Assembly (NCBI RefSeq): GCF_002896875.1
Contig: NZ_CP023278.1
Location: forward strand, 868,001 to 932,000
Direction of reading: 5' to 3'
Origin: Nostoc sp. CENA543
Lineage (GTDB): Bacteria > Cyanobacteriota > Cyanobacteriia > Cyanobacteriales > Nostocaceae
Length of the DNA stretch: 64,000 bases
Shown: piece by piece, positions 29,024-39,088 of the stretch
How positions within the stretch are numbered: the stretch's first letter is position 1
Layout of the letters: each line of letters begins with the position of its first letter
The notes under the pieces: model-generated
Seen by the model: the letters and a program-made list of their open reading frames with translations, nothing else
What the model was told of the DNA's origin: nothing
Databases searched by the model: none
Program-made: the position numbers and the translations under genes

Positions 29024-29316
29024 CGAAGTAAATTTTAGAGAAGTCTGTAAACAGTTATCACGCCAGCGTCACGCATCATAAATTTCTGGCGGTGCGTTAG
29101 GACTATTGTTAATAACGCACCCTACTGGCGTGGAAAGCCTTAAATGTTGCATTAAAATTCTCTTGTAGGATGGGCTTCTAGCCCGTCCGGTGCGGGCAAG
29201 ATGCCCACACCACAAGGACTAATATATTTGCACTACTTTAGGCTTGCCACGCCACTACAAAACTACAAAACTTAAAACCTTACCAATGAAAAATGGCAAC
29301 CTTCTTCAGCTAGTTC
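29024..29316. repeat. Repeat-rich gap upstream of the PKS gene
   Basis: The gap contains the perfect inverted repeat GGTGCGTTA/TAACGCACC (29091-29121) and, at about 29165-29216, GGGCTTCTAGCCC followed by GGGCAAGATGCCC, two short palindromes characteristic of Nostoc intergenic repeats. I see no open frame that looks like a gene and no obvious promoter. A hairpin here could terminate or stabilise the upstream transcript. Confidence 0.5.
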
Positions 29317-30090
29317 TTAGAATATACTTTTACGAAAAACGTATATTATTCTTGAATCTGCTAAACCAGATATTTCAGCATCCTGTGTAACATCATTGAC
29401 CAAAACTTTTGTAAAGCCCACTTTTTCTAGAACAGACTGCACCTCTGTCCGAGAATAAGCTTTAGCTGTACAATTTACATCCCTTCGTTGCCAGTTACCA
29501 TCGAGCAATTGAAATGTCACATAATGACTTTGCCATAACTTACTTTTTGGGTCGTAAATTGAACGTTGTAGCCACGTATAGTCATCGCCAAAATCACCAC
29601 TACATTCCTCAACTAAATTGTTATCTTCTCTCACTAATTCTCCTTCGCTCAAATCGAAGCCAAACCAGCCATTTGGCAATAGCGAATCATATACTTTTTG
29701 AAAAGCCTTTGTTAAGTCTTCAATACTCAACATATAGTTGAATACTGTACTCGATGAAACAACTGCATGAAAAGTAGGTGGCATTTCAAAAGAGCGTATA
29801 TCACTCTGAATAAATTCGCCACTGGGTGCATTCTTGCGAGCATAACGCAACATTTCGTCTGATAAATCAACCCCAGTTACTTGATAACCTTTAGCAATCA
29901 GTTTATTGACTAATTGACCCTGACCGCAACCAACATCTAAAATACGAGCATTTTCAGGCAAGTGTTCTAATATATGTTTTCCCAAAAATTCCAGCCAAAG
30001 TTCGCTGCTATTATCTTGTGGATATGCAAAAGCCCAGTTGTTGTAAAGATTTAGGGCATTATCTTCTATGATGGGACTTGCTAAATACAT
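29317..30090 (-). CDS. Class I SAM-dependent methyltransferase
   Basis: The 257-residue cytoplasmic methyltransferase has motif I ILDVGCGQGQLVNKLIAKGY (about 57-76), the acidic ribose-binding loop VTGVDLSDEMLRYARKN and a motif II/III region (FHAVVSSSTVFNYM). The length and motifs fit the Methyltransf_11/25 group that methylates N, O or C atoms of small molecules. The acceptor cannot be predicted. It lies 21 bases after the decarboxylase gene and before the PKS gene, so a role in precursor or product methylation is inferred. No catalytic residue is obviously missing. Confidence 0.85.
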   Translation of the reverse strand: MYLASPIIEDNALNLYNNWAFAYPQDNSSELWLEFLGKHILEHLPENARILDVGCGQGQLVNKLIAKGYQVTGVDLSDEMLRYARKNAPSGEFIQSDIRSFEMPPTFHAVVSSSTVFNYMLSIEDLTKAFQKVYDSLLPNGWFGFDLSEGELVREDNNLVEECSGDFGDDYTWLQRSIYDPKSKLWQSHYVTFQLLDGNWQRRDVNCTAKAYSRTEVQSVLEKVGFTKVLVNDVTQDAEISGLADSRIIYVFRKSIF

Positions 30091-30111
30091 AAAAATCGCT
30101 CCAAGTTAATT

Positions 30112-31767
30112 TTATTCAAAACTGTAATTTTTTTCATCTTCTAAGCGTGAAATTTCTGAGGCAATCTGGATCTGATCCTGCAAAACCGCATCAATATCAT
30201 CTTCAGTTGTCAATGGATTTGCTAATACTGCCCGTAGTGCCACAATGGAAATTTCTTGACTAAAGCAATTGCTCGTTTTCATTGTCCGCGAGATAAAAGT
30301 TCGTCCCGCTTGGCGTTGATTTTTTTGCAGACGTTCATTAAATTTATTAATAAATAAATTGTCAATTTCCGTCAATTGTTTTTTAGCGACAAGCTCTCTT
30401 AAAGATTCGGGAATATAACGATAAAGGAGCAAGTTGCTATCAGGTTCTGCTAATAACTCAAACTCAGGCATTAAACGAATTTTATTAGCCATATATTGAG
30501 TTTTTCTAATACCTTCATCAATTAAAAATTCATATCCTTTACTACCAATTAAATTCAGTCCAGCGTGTAAGAATAACGCCATACCAGGACGAGAACCTTC
30601 CAAAGCGCGTTTACCTAAATCGAAAGATCCCTTACGCATGGTATAGCTGGCTTGTTTTTCAATTGATTGTGCCATTTGCGGTTCACGCAGAAATAGCATC
30701 CCAATTCCCATTGGCAGATAAAGTTGTTTATGTCCATCAATGGTGACGGAATTAGCTTGTTCAATACCTGCAAGTTTATAGCGATGTTTTTGAGAAAAAA
30801 CTAAAGGCCCTCCCCAAGCAGCATCTACATGAAAATGAACATTAGCTTCTTGGGCAATTTCGGCAATATCTAAGAGTGAATCTACACCGCCTGAATCTGT
30901 AGTACCAGCAATACCAATAATGGCAATTATACACAAGTTTTGCTCACGACATTTAGCTACAGCTTGACGTAGCAATCGCACTCGCACTCGATTGTTACTA
31001 TCCACCGGAATTTTCATTAAACCCCGATTTCCAATACCTAACAAATCTGCCGCTTTATCAAAAGAAAAGTGCATTAATTCCGAGCCAATAATGGCTGCAC
31101 CTTTATAGCCATAAAAATTTAATGCTGCGATTAAACCCTCTTTTTCTACACCCAAAAAATCATCTTTTGCACCCAAAATATCATTCCGAGCGCACCACAT
31201 AGCAGTAATGTTTGCTGTTGTCCCACCAGATGTCAAAATACCCAATGTACTTTGACTATTTTGTATATGTTCAGCGTAAAAATTATCAGATAGATTATAT
31301 ATTTGCCGATGCAACATTGCTAAAGCTTGACGCTCGTAAAAACTGAGAGATTTTGCTGTCTCAATTTTCACCGAATTTTGATTCATCGCCGTCATCAACT
31401 TAGCTAACGGTTGCACAAAATATGGCAATGCCGAAGTCATGTGACCAATAAATCTTGGTGAAGCCGTATGAATTGAATGAGCAATGACATTATCAGCCAA
31501 GTATTCTAAATAGCTAGTAAAATCAGCAGGATGACTCGGTACTTGACTATCACAAAACTTTGCCACCAATGAATCTAAATCAATATCACTACTAGCATCA
31601 TCTGCCCCAATAAACTTATCAGATATTTCATCAACATACTCATCTATATTTTCTGAATGAGACAGACTAAATAATTGCCTAATGTGTTCTTCAACATCAG
31701 AATGCAATATTTCCTCAGTCTCAAACAAGTAACTTTGTTTTAGCATTTCTGGTTTACTTAACGTCAT
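30112..31767 (-). CDS. panP: PanP-like PLP-dependent decarboxylase (probable aspartate 1-decarboxylase)
   Basis: The 551-residue group II amino-acid decarboxylase, closest in my reading to PanP, converts aspartate to beta-alanine (related enzymes act on glutamate or 2,4-diaminobutyrate). Hallmarks are SPRFIGHMTSALPYF with the following VKIETAKSL and ERQALAMLH segments, LTSGGTTANITAMW, the PLP-binding HVDAAWGGP, and the Schiff-base lysine in TIDGHKQLYLPMG. The position inside the cluster fits precursor supply: two adenylation domains here (NRPS3 A2 and NRPS4) carry a beta-alanine pocket. An alternative is decarboxylation of 2,4-diaminobutyrate to 1,3-diaminopropane, because an EctB-like enzyme is also encoded. 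The fold is sure; the substrate is an inference. Confidence 0.85.
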   Translation of the reverse strand: MTLSKPEMLKQSYLFETEEILHSDVEEHIRQLFSLSHSENIDEYVDEISDKFIGADDASSDIDLDSLVAKFCDSQVPSHPADFTSYLEYLADNVIAHSIHTASPRFIGHMTSALPYFVQPLAKLMTAMNQNSVKIETAKSLSFYERQALAMLHRQIYNLSDNFYAEHIQNSQSTLGILTSGGTTANITAMWCARNDILGAKDDFLGVEKEGLIAALNFYGYKGAAIIGSELMHFSFDKAADLLGIGNRGLMKIPVDSNNRVRVRLLRQAVAKCREQNLCIIAIIGIAGTTDSGGVDSLLDIAEIAQEANVHFHVDAAWGGPLVFSQKHRYKLAGIEQANSVTIDGHKQLYLPMGIGMLFLREPQMAQSIEKQASYTMRKGSFDLGKRALEGSRPGMALFLHAGLNLIGSKGYEFLIDEGIRKTQYMANKIRLMPEFELLAEPDSNLLLYRYIPESLRELVAKKQLTEIDNLFINKFNERLQKNQRQAGRTFISRTMKTSNCFSQEISIVALRAVLANPLTTEDDIDAVLQDQIQIASEISRLEDEKNYSFE

Positions 31768-31810
31768 CGTCCTATATTCCTAAATCTTTACTACTCCACC
31801 AAAAAAACTC

Positions 31811-34800
31811 CTACTCCTCCCCTTTGCGCCTTTGCGCCTTTGCGTGAGCTTTCCTTCTAATTTCCTTACGTCGCTCTATGGATACCGACATTCCCACAGA
31901 CAATTCCGAACCCTGTTCCTGACTAAAGAATATAGCTAACTGGCTAATAGTTGGATATTGAAACATTTCAACCAAAGCAAAATCTCGTTGAAATACTTCT
32001 TGTAGCTTGCTATGAACCTGAATTAAAAGTAAAGAATGCCCACCAAGTTCAAAGAAATTATCATGTATACCCACCTCATCCAGTTGCAAAACTTCTCCCC
32101 AAATCTCAGCAATAGTTTTTTCCGCCTCAGTTTGTGGAAGTTGTAATTGCTGTTCTAACTGCGGACGCACACCTCCTGGAATTGGCAATGATTGATAGTC
32201 TACTTTACCATTTGGTAGGAGTGGTAAAGTTTCTAAAATCACAAAAACCGAAGGCAGCATATACGCTGGTAACTTCTCTTTTAGTAAGTTCTGTAACTCG
32301 CTAATAATTACTTCTTTATCTTCAGAAACTACATAAGCAATTAACTGCTGTTGTTCTTCCTTTACCACCACAACAGCTTCTTTAATTTTAGGATATTGGC
32401 GTAATATTGCGGCAATTTCCCCTAGTTCTACACGAAAACCCCGCAGCTTAACTTGGTTGTCAATTCGTCCTAAAAATTCTAAGTTACCATCAGCTAAATA
32501 ACGTGCTAAATCTCCTGTTTTATAAAGCGTTATTCCGGCTTTCGAGATAAATTTATCTGCGGTAAGTTCTGGTTGATGAATATAACCTCTAGCCAAGCCT
32601 GCACCACTGACATATACTTCACCAGTTACGCCAATAGGAACAGGCTGGAGATATTGATCTAATAGATGAATTTGGGTATTAGCGATCGCTCTCCCAATTG
32701 CCACCCGTTCAGGCAGTGGCTCTGGAGGAGTTATACTGTAACAAGTAACGTCTGCCGAAACTTCGGAAGAACCGTACAGATTTAACAGGGTACTATCTGG
32801 TAATGTCTGGCGAAACTGCTGTAACAAGTCAATTGATAACGCCTCACCACTCGTTACCCAAAGTTTCAATTTTGGTAATCTTGCTTGTAAGTCGCGGCTA
32901 TCTAACAACACCCGCAGCAACGAAGGAACTAGCACCAGTCGGGTGACATCATGTTGAGCCAGGGTTGCAATAAATTGCTGTGGATCTTTGACAGTGCGAT
33001 CGCCTATAATTACCGTCTTCACCCCTTGCAGTAAAGCCCCAAAAATCTCCCAAACTGAATCTACAAAGTTTAAGGATGTTTTCTGACAACAAACTTCTCC
33101 CTCTGTAAACGGATAAGTCTCCCACATCCAATGAAAACGATTGACAGCACCTTGATGTAAACCCAGAACTCCTTTAGGTTTACCAGTAGAACCAGAAGTA
33201 TAGATTACATAAGCCAAATTCTCGGCTGTAGTCCCACTCACCGGATTTTCTTGACTAGTCTGAGCAATCTGATGCCACTCAGTATCTATGCACACAACAG
33301 TCATTTTGTCAAATCTATCAACAAATGACTCATGACAAATGACAAATGACACCCCCGCATCCGCCAACATAAACGCTAGTCGCTGCTGTGGGTACGCCGG
33401 GTCTAAAGGTAAATATGCACCACCAGCCTTGAGAATCCCCAACAGCCCAACTATCGTATCTAGGGAACGTTCTACACATATTCCCACCAAGACTTCTTTA
33501 CCTACACCCAACTTTTGTAAATAATGCGCCAGTTGATTCGCACGCTGATTTAACTCTTTGTAAGTTAACTTTTCTGCACCGCAAACCACAGCCACAGCAT
33601 CCGGTGTACGTTCCACTTGGGCTACAAATAACTCATGAATGCACTCTTGGGGATATGCAACTTGAGTATTATTCCATGTTGCTAACTGTGTTTTTTCCGC
33701 TTCACTTAACAAAGGTAATTCCCAAAGTTGCTGCTGAGAATCACTGATAATTCCTGCTAGTAATATTTGCAAATGCTGCGCCATTCGCTGTATCGTATCA
33801 GCCTCAAACAAATCGGTACTATACTCAAAAGTCCCAACAATTCCCGCAGCCGTTTCTTCCATGAACAAAGTCAAATCAAACTTAGCAGTACCGTTGTCAT
33901 TTTCTAACAAACTCAAATTCAAGCCAGACAACTCTATCTCTGACATTGGTGCATTTTGCAACACAAACATCACTTGGAATAGTGGTGTATAACTCAAAGA
34001 ACGCTGTGGCTGCAATTCTTCTACCAGCACGTCAAAAGGTAAATCCTGATGAGAATAAGCACCTAAAGCTACCTCACGCACCCGTCCCAATAATTCCTCA
34101 AATGTAAAATTCCCTGCTAACTTAGTTCTCAACACTAAAGTGTTAACAAAAAAGCCAATTAACCCTTCTATCTCCGCACGGTTACGGTTAGCGATGGGGG
34201 AACCAACTACAATATCTTCATTACCTGTGTAGCGATATAGCAAAGTTTTAAAACCTGCTAGCAACGTCATAAACAAAGTGCATCCCTGTTCCTGGCTGAA
34301 ACTTTTTAATGCAGCAGTTTGTTCAGCAGAAATTTCAAAATTACAGTAAGCACCCCGGAAAGTTTGCACAGCAGGTCTTGTATAGTCTGTAGGTAATTCA
34401 AGCAGTGCAGGCACGCCTTCTAAATGCTGTCGCCAGTAAGCAAGTTGTGACTCTAAAACATCCGCTACTAACCAGCTTCGTTGCCAAGCAGCAAAGTCTG
34501 CATACTGAATTGGTAATGCTGGTAAATTGGGGATTTGCCCAGTACAAAAAGCTTGATAAAGTGTAGAAAGTTCCTGCACAAACACACCTATTGACCAACC
34601 ATCAGAGGCAATATGATGCACAGTCAATAATAGTAAATATTCTTGTTCATCTAGGCGTAATAACTTTGCCCGTAGCATCAAGTCTGTTTGCAGATTAAAA
34701 GGCTGTTGTGCTTCTATTTGTGTCAGTTGTTCAATTTGAACTGCTTGTAAATCAGCCGCTAAATTACTCAAATCAATTATCGGCAAAGAAAAATTGGTTT

Positions 34801-37744
34801 CTGATGCAATTATTTGCACTGGTTTTCCCGCCACTGTCTGAAAATTGGTGCGTAAAACTTCATGACGACACACAATTTCAGAGAAACTTTGCTGTAGTGC
34901 TTGTATATTCAGTTCACCTTGCAGGCGAAAAGCGGCACATAAATTATTAAAGGGACTATTTGGTTGCAGTTGAGTCAGGAACCACAACCGTTGTTGAGCA
35001 AAAGATAAGATTAATTCCCCATCTCTAGAAACCCGCTCAATAGGAGGAGCATCTAAACCAATTCCCGCCTTAATAATTTTGTCAATAACTGTTGCTAAAC
35101 CGGCAATTGTTGGTTGTTCAAATAAGCGACGTAGAGGCAATTCTACCTCAAATGCCTGGCGCACTTTAGAAATCACACGAGTCGCTAATAAAGAATGTCC
35201 CCCCAATTCAAAGAAGTTGTCGTGAATACCTACTTTTTCTAAACTTAAAACTTCCGCCCAAATTCCCATCAATATTTCTTGAATGGGAGTAGAAGCAGCA
35301 ACAAAAGTCTTTTCGCTTTGAAGTTGCGTAAAGTCAGGCGCAGGTAAGGCACGGCGGTCTACTTTTCCACTGGGGGCTAATGGTAAATCATCCAACAACA
35401 TGAAGGCTGATGGCATCATGTGTTGTGGTAATCTTTGTTTGAGTATTTGCCGGAGTTCTGACACTAAATCTGCTGAACTTTCAGGTTGAGGAACTACATA
35501 AGCTACCAAACGCTTATCACCATTATCTTCTCGCACGATAACTACAGTTTCTCGTACAGAAGAATGCTGACGCAGCATTGCTTCTATTTCTTCCAGTTCC
35601 ACCCGAAAACCGCGAATTTTAACTTGGTTATCTATGCGTCCCAAAAACTCGATATTACCATCAGGTAGCCATCTACCTAAATCTCCAGTTTTATACATTA
35701 AATCTGGATTACCTGCTGGTAATTTTTTTGTAGAACTGGGGAAAGGGTTAGGAATAAAACTTGATTTTGTTTTCTCTGGATTTTGCCAGTAACCATCTCC
35801 TACACCAATTCCTGACACACATATCTCGCCTGGAAATCCTATCGGGACTAACCGCATTTCTCGGTCAAGAATATAGATATTTAAGTTAGTTAAAGGCTGA
35901 CCGATAGAAACAGTGCGTTGGTTTTCTGGTAAAGGTTGATCAATAATAAATTGAGTAATATCATCAGCCGCTTCAGTAGGGCCATAAGCATCAGCTATTC
36001 TAATTGCCGGATACAAACTCAACCATTGATTAACTCGTTTTACAGAAACAGGTTCACCAACTACCATCATCCACTTTAAATCAGGTAGCTGTCTTTGTTC
36101 TTCTGGGAGTTGGCAAATATAATCTATTAATCCTCCAAACACTGCGGGAACTAATTCCACAACAGTAATACTTTTTTCTTGAAGAACTTTAAATAATTTG
36201 TCGGGAATAAAACCTGATTCAGTATCTACTATAACTGTCTTACCACCAATCAAAAGTGGAGCTAAAAATTGCCAGACAGAAATATCAGTAGAAGAAGGTG
36301 CGCTTTGTAAAAAAGCAAAATCTGCTGTTAACTCTAGTTCATCAAACTGAGCATATATATGATTAATCGCCCCGTCATGTCTGACTATCGCGCCTTTTGG
36401 CAATCCAGTAGAACCAGATGTATATAACATATAAGCTGGATCTGTACCTGTATTGCTGGTAATGAAATCCTCAGTAGATAAATCCTGAAAATGTAGTTGA
36501 TTATATATATTGATATCAGTTAATACAGCAGAATTTATAGTATTTTCTGCCTTGTCTAAACAAACTAGAGATTTTAAATGTAGGTTGTCTCCTACTAACT
36601 CTGTAAACATATCTAAACAGGAGGAGTCTGTCAAAATAATTTTGACTTCACTGTTAGATACCATATATTTAATTCTATCAGTTGGATACTGGCTATCAAT
36701 TGGTAGATATGCTCCACCAGCTTTATAAATAGCAAGTATACCGATTAAAAAATTAATGTCTCGCTCTTTGAGAATGCCAACAATTTCACCTTTTTTGATG
36801 CCTATATGTTGGAGGAATTTAGCTAATTGGTTGGCTTTGGCATTTAATTGTTGATAAGTTAGTTGACTATCTGCATCCTCAACAGCAATTCGATTGGGTG
36901 TAGCTTGGGCTTGCTGAGTAAATAATTGATCGATTGTTTGAGTAATTGGATATTGTTTAGTTTTATGATTAAATTTTTCTAATAGTTGGTGCTGTTCTTC
37001 TATGGTTAAAAAAGATATATCGCTGATTTTAGTGTGAGGATTGCTGACTACACACTCAATCACATTTAAATAAGATTTAATTAAACATTTTATAGCATCT
37101 TCTCGAAATAGATGCTCATTGTAATCTATTCTAACTACTAATAAATTATCTATAAGTTTGAATGATAAGGTGACATCATTGCTGATATTCGTAATGCCAT
37201 TTTGTTGATGAATATTTTCTAAGAGAACAACAATGTCACAAAATGGATAGCGATTTTGCTGATTGGGTAAATTTAAGAGTGGCGTTAATTCATCAATGGG
37301 ATAATTTTGATGGCAATAGGCGTTGATAGTTGTGTCTTTAACTTGCAGCAGTAAATTTTTAAATGTTTGATTTTTATCAACGTTAATCCGCAGGGGTAAA
37401 ACTTGAGTTAAATTGCTATCAATTTCTGTGAAGTGGTAAGCTGGAGAACCGATAATATTATCATCATTGCCAGTGTATTTCTGCATCAATATACTAAATG
37501 CAGACAACAAAATTAAATATGTTGATAAATACGAATTATTGCTGAGTGTGAGAATAGTTTCTGACAGGTAAGCAGATAATTGAAAACTAACTGATTTATG
37601 CTTACCAGTGTAAATTGCAGGTCTAATATAGTCTGTAATTAAATTTGTCTCTGGTAATTCATCAGATAATTGATTCAACCAATAAATTTTTTGTGTAAAT
37701 AACTCTTCAGATGTAATTGTCGGTTTACTTTGAATCGCAACCAT
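31811..37744 (-). CDS. NRPS3: half C-A-PCP-C-A(beta-Ala-like)-PCP
   Basis: The 1977-residue dimodular synthetase has only the C-terminal half of a condensation domain first (about 15-250); the lobe with HHxxxDG is absent. A1 (about 275-780) has pocket residues D487, I488, W491, E530, M560, V562, A586, D594 and D595. The acidic Glu and Asps suggest a basic substrate such as 2,4-diaminobutyrate. PCP1 follows (Ser851), then a complete C domain (HHIASDGWS) and A2 (about 1390-1870) with V1561, D1562 and W1565 and the rest of the beta-alanine signature (V, V, S, L, A, D). PCP2 has LGGHSLL. The C-terminal tail AHAKAQRRKGEE is encoded by the junction repeat at 31821-31848. The substrate calls are inferences. 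Confidence 0.93.
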   Translation of the reverse strand: MVAIQSKPTITSEELFTQKIYWLNQLSDELPETNLITDYIRPAIYTGKHKSVSFQLSAYLSETILTLSNNSYLSTYLILLSAFSILMQKYTGNDDNIIGSPAYHFTEIDSNLTQVLPLRINVDKNQTFKNLLLQVKDTTINAYCHQNYPIDELTPLLNLPNQQNRYPFCDIVVLLENIHQQNGITNISNDVTLSFKLIDNLLVVRIDYNEHLFREDAIKCLIKSYLNVIECVVSNPHTKISDISFLTIEEQHQLLEKFNHKTKQYPITQTIDQLFTQQAQATPNRIAVEDADSQLTYQQLNAKANQLAKFLQHIGIKKGEIVGILKERDINFLIGILAIYKAGGAYLPIDSQYPTDRIKYMVSNSEVKIILTDSSCLDMFTELVGDNLHLKSLVCLDKAENTINSAVLTDINIYNQLHFQDLSTEDFITSNTGTDPAYMLYTSGSTGLPKGAIVRHDGAINHIYAQFDELELTADFAFLQSAPSSTDISVWQFLAPLLIGGKTVIVDTESGFIPDKLFKVLQEKSITVVELVPAVFGGLIDYICQLPEEQRQLPDLKWMMVVGEPVSVKRVNQWLSLYPAIRIADAYGPTEAADDITQFIIDQPLPENQRTVSIGQPLTNLNIYILDREMRLVPIGFPGEICVSGIGVGDGYWQNPEKTKSSFIPNPFPSSTKKLPAGNPDLMYKTGDLGRWLPDGNIEFLGRIDNQVKIRGFRVELEEIEAMLRQHSSVRETVVIVREDNGDKRLVAYVVPQPESSADLVSELRQILKQRLPQHMMPSAFMLLDDLPLAPSGKVDRRALPAPDFTQLQSEKTFVAASTPIQEILMGIWAEVLSLEKVGIHDNFFELGGHSLLATRVISKVRQAFEVELPLRRLFEQPTIAGLATVIDKIIKAGIGLDAPPIERVSRDGELILSFAQQRLWFLTQLQPNSPFNNLCAAFRLQGELNIQALQQSFSEIVCRHEVLRTNFQTVAGKPVQIIASETNFSLPIIDLSNLAADLQAVQIEQLTQIEAQQPFNLQTDLMLRAKLLRLDEQEYLLLLTVHHIASDGWSIGVFVQELSTLYQAFCTGQIPNLPALPIQYADFAAWQRSWLVADVLESQLAYWRQHLEGVPALLELPTDYTRPAVQTFRGAYCNFEISAEQTAALKSFSQEQGCTLFMTLLAGFKTLLYRYTGNEDIVVGSPIANRNRAEIEGLIGFFVNTLVLRTKLAGNFTFEELLGRVREVALGAYSHQDLPFDVLVEELQPQRSLSYTPLFQVMFVLQNAPMSEIELSGLNLSLLENDNGTAKFDLTLFMEETAAGIVGTFEYSTDLFEADTIQRMAQHLQILLAGIISDSQQQLWELPLLSEAEKTQLATWNNTQVAYPQECIHELFVAQVERTPDAVAVVCGAEKLTYKELNQRANQLAHYLQKLGVGKEVLVGICVERSLDTIVGLLGILKAGGAYLPLDPAYPQQRLAFMLADAGVSFVICHESFVDRFDKMTVVCIDTEWHQIAQTSQENPVSGTTAENLAYVIYTSGSTGKPKGVLGLHQGAVNRFHWMWETYPFTEGEVCCQKTSLNFVDSVWEIFGALLQGVKTVIIGDRTVKDPQQFIATLAQHDVTRLVLVPSLLRVLLDSRDLQARLPKLKLWVTSGEALSIDLLQQFRQTLPDSTLLNLYGSSEVSADVTCYSITPPEPLPERVAIGRAIANTQIHLLDQYLQPVPIGVTGEVYVSGAGLARGYIHQPELTADKFISKAGITLYKTGDLARYLADGNLEFLGRIDNQVKLRGFRVELGEIAAILRQYPKIKEAVVVVKEEQQQLIAYVVSEDKEVIISELQNLLKEKLPAYMLPSVFVILETLPLLPNGKVDYQSLPIPGGVRPQLEQQLQLPQTEAEKTIAEIWGEVLQLDEVGIHDNFFELGGHSLLLIQVHSKLQEVFQRDFALVEMFQYPTISQLAIFFSQEQGSELSVGMSVSIERRKEIRRKAHAKAQRRKGEE
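31821..31848. repeat. Junction repeat translated as NRPS3 C-terminus
   Basis: Three units of CTTTGCGC end in CTTTGCGTGAG. On the minus strand they encode the basic tail AHAKAQRRKG of NRPS3 just before its stop. The same unit lies before the KASIII gene at 52449-52469, where it is non-coding. Confidence 0.75.
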
Positions 37745-37780
37745 TATCTGTTACCTTGTTACAAAATACTTGATGGATAT

Positions 37781-37800
37781 CACGCAGAGGCGCAGAGAGA
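37781..37800. repeat. CGCAGAGG-type junction repeat
   Basis: CACGCAGAGGCGCAGAGAGA lies in the 69-base gap between the EctB-like aminotransferase stop and the NRPS3 start. It belongs to the repeat family found at other cluster gene borders. Confidence 0.65.
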
Positions 37801-37813
37801 ATGAGAGTTTTAT

Positions 37814-39067
37814 TTAAGTTAGGCAATCATCAAATGCTTGTTTGATAATGGAACACCCTTGCTCTAATATGGGCATTTCAATTGTTAAAGGGGGCAATAT
37901 TTTAAGGACGGTGTTATTTCTGCCGGCTTTTTCAATTATTAATCCTAGTTCAAAACAGCGAGAGGTGATTCTTTTGGCTAAATTAGCATCACCTAATTGG
38001 GAAATATCAATGCCCCAAATTAAGCCTAGTCCTCGTATTTTTATTTTCTCACTAATTGATACTATTTTGTTAATTAAAAAATTATTTAAGAATAATTCTT
38101 TAATTTTAACTTCTTTTTCAAGGTTGACAATTTCTCGATATTCTAGTGCAGCAGTACCACCAACAAAGGCTAGTTGATTACCTCGAAAAGTACCATTGTG
38201 TTCGCCAGGTTCCCAAATATCTAACTCTGATTTCAATAATAATAACGACATGGGGAAACCATAGCCACCGATAGATTTTGACAGGACTACTATATCGGGA
38301 ATAATATTGGCTCTTTCAAAAGAGAAGAATGGCCCAGTTCTGCCGCAGCCTACTTGGATGTCATCACAGATTAATAAAATATCATGGCGATCGCACAAAT
38401 TTCTCAGTCTTTGCATCCATTCTATGGGTGCGACAATTACACCACCTTCTGCTTGCACTGTTTCAAAGATAATGGCGGCTGGTTTTTCAACTCCAGAATT
38501 GACATCATTGAGAACTGACTCGATAAATTCTATCGTGTCAAAGCTTTCCATAAAACCGAAGGGATAGGGCATAAATGCAACATTACTTGATGTACCATAA
38601 GCCCCAGCTTTAATATCACGATTACCACTAATGGATAAGCTACCCAAGGTCATACCATGATAACCGCCCATGAATGAAAATATCCCTGGTCTTTTTTTCA
38701 CCTTTCTGGCTAACTTTAATGCAGCTTCCACAGCATTTGTCCCTGTAGGGCCGCAAAACTGAAGTCGGTAGTCTAAATTTTTGGGAGTTAATACTGTTTC
38801 GGTGAACTTCGAGATAAACTGCTCTTTGGCAGATGTATGAAAGTCTAAGCCATGTGCGATCGCATCAGCATCTAGGTATGATATCACCTTTTGTTTAATG
38901 TAGTCGTTGTTATGCCCATAATTTAACGCCCCCGCACCTGCTAAAAAATCAATATAAGCCTCTCCTGATTCTGAATAGATAAAAGCACCCTTGGCTCGGT
39001 GAAATAAAGTTGGAAAGCTTCTGCAATAACTTCTGACATTAGATTCTCTTGTTTCAAAGATATTCAT
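37814..39067 (-). CDS. EctB-like diaminobutyrate-2-oxoglutarate aminotransferase
   Basis: The PLP class III aminotransferase forms L-2,4-diaminobutyrate from aspartate-4-semialdehyde and glutamate. The 417 residues match the EctB pattern closely: N-terminal ESNVRSYCRSFPTLFHRAKG, DFLAGAGALNYGHNN, the QFCGPTGTNAVEAALKLARK segment, ICDDIQVGCGRTGPFFSFE, the PLP lysine in LSKSIGGYG, and GEHNGTFRGNQLAFV. No ectA or ectC gene is near, so the diamine is probably not destined for ectoine but for the peptide. The acidic pocket of NRPS3 A1 is a plausible user. The gene lies between NRPS3 and the cupin hydroxylase, with a 21-base gap to the latter. The family call is firm; the destination is inferred. 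Confidence 0.9.
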   Translation of the reverse strand: MNIFETRESNVRSYCRSFPTLFHRAKGAFIYSESGEAYIDFLAGAGALNYGHNNDYIKQKVISYLDADAIAHGLDFHTSAKEQFISKFTETVLTPKNLDYRLQFCGPTGTNAVEAALKLARKVKKRPGIFSFMGGYHGMTLGSLSISGNRDIKAGAYGTSSNVAFMPYPFGFMESFDTIEFIESVLNDVNSGVEKPAAIIFETVQAEGGVIVAPIEWMQRLRNLCDRHDILLICDDIQVGCGRTGPFFSFERANIIPDIVVLSKSIGGYGFPMSLLLLKSELDIWEPGEHNGTFRGNQLAFVGGTAALEYREIVNLEKEVKIKELFLNNFLINKIVSISEKIKIRGLGLIWGIDISQLGDANLAKRITSRCFELGLIIEKAGRNNTVLKILPPLTIEMPILEQGCSIIKQAFDDCLT

Positions 39068-39088
39068 TTACTTTTCCTTAATGGTTAC

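Noticed and set aside
37814-39067. Ectoine biosynthesis operon
   Set aside because: Only the EctB-like aminotransferase is present; no ectA or ectC on either side.
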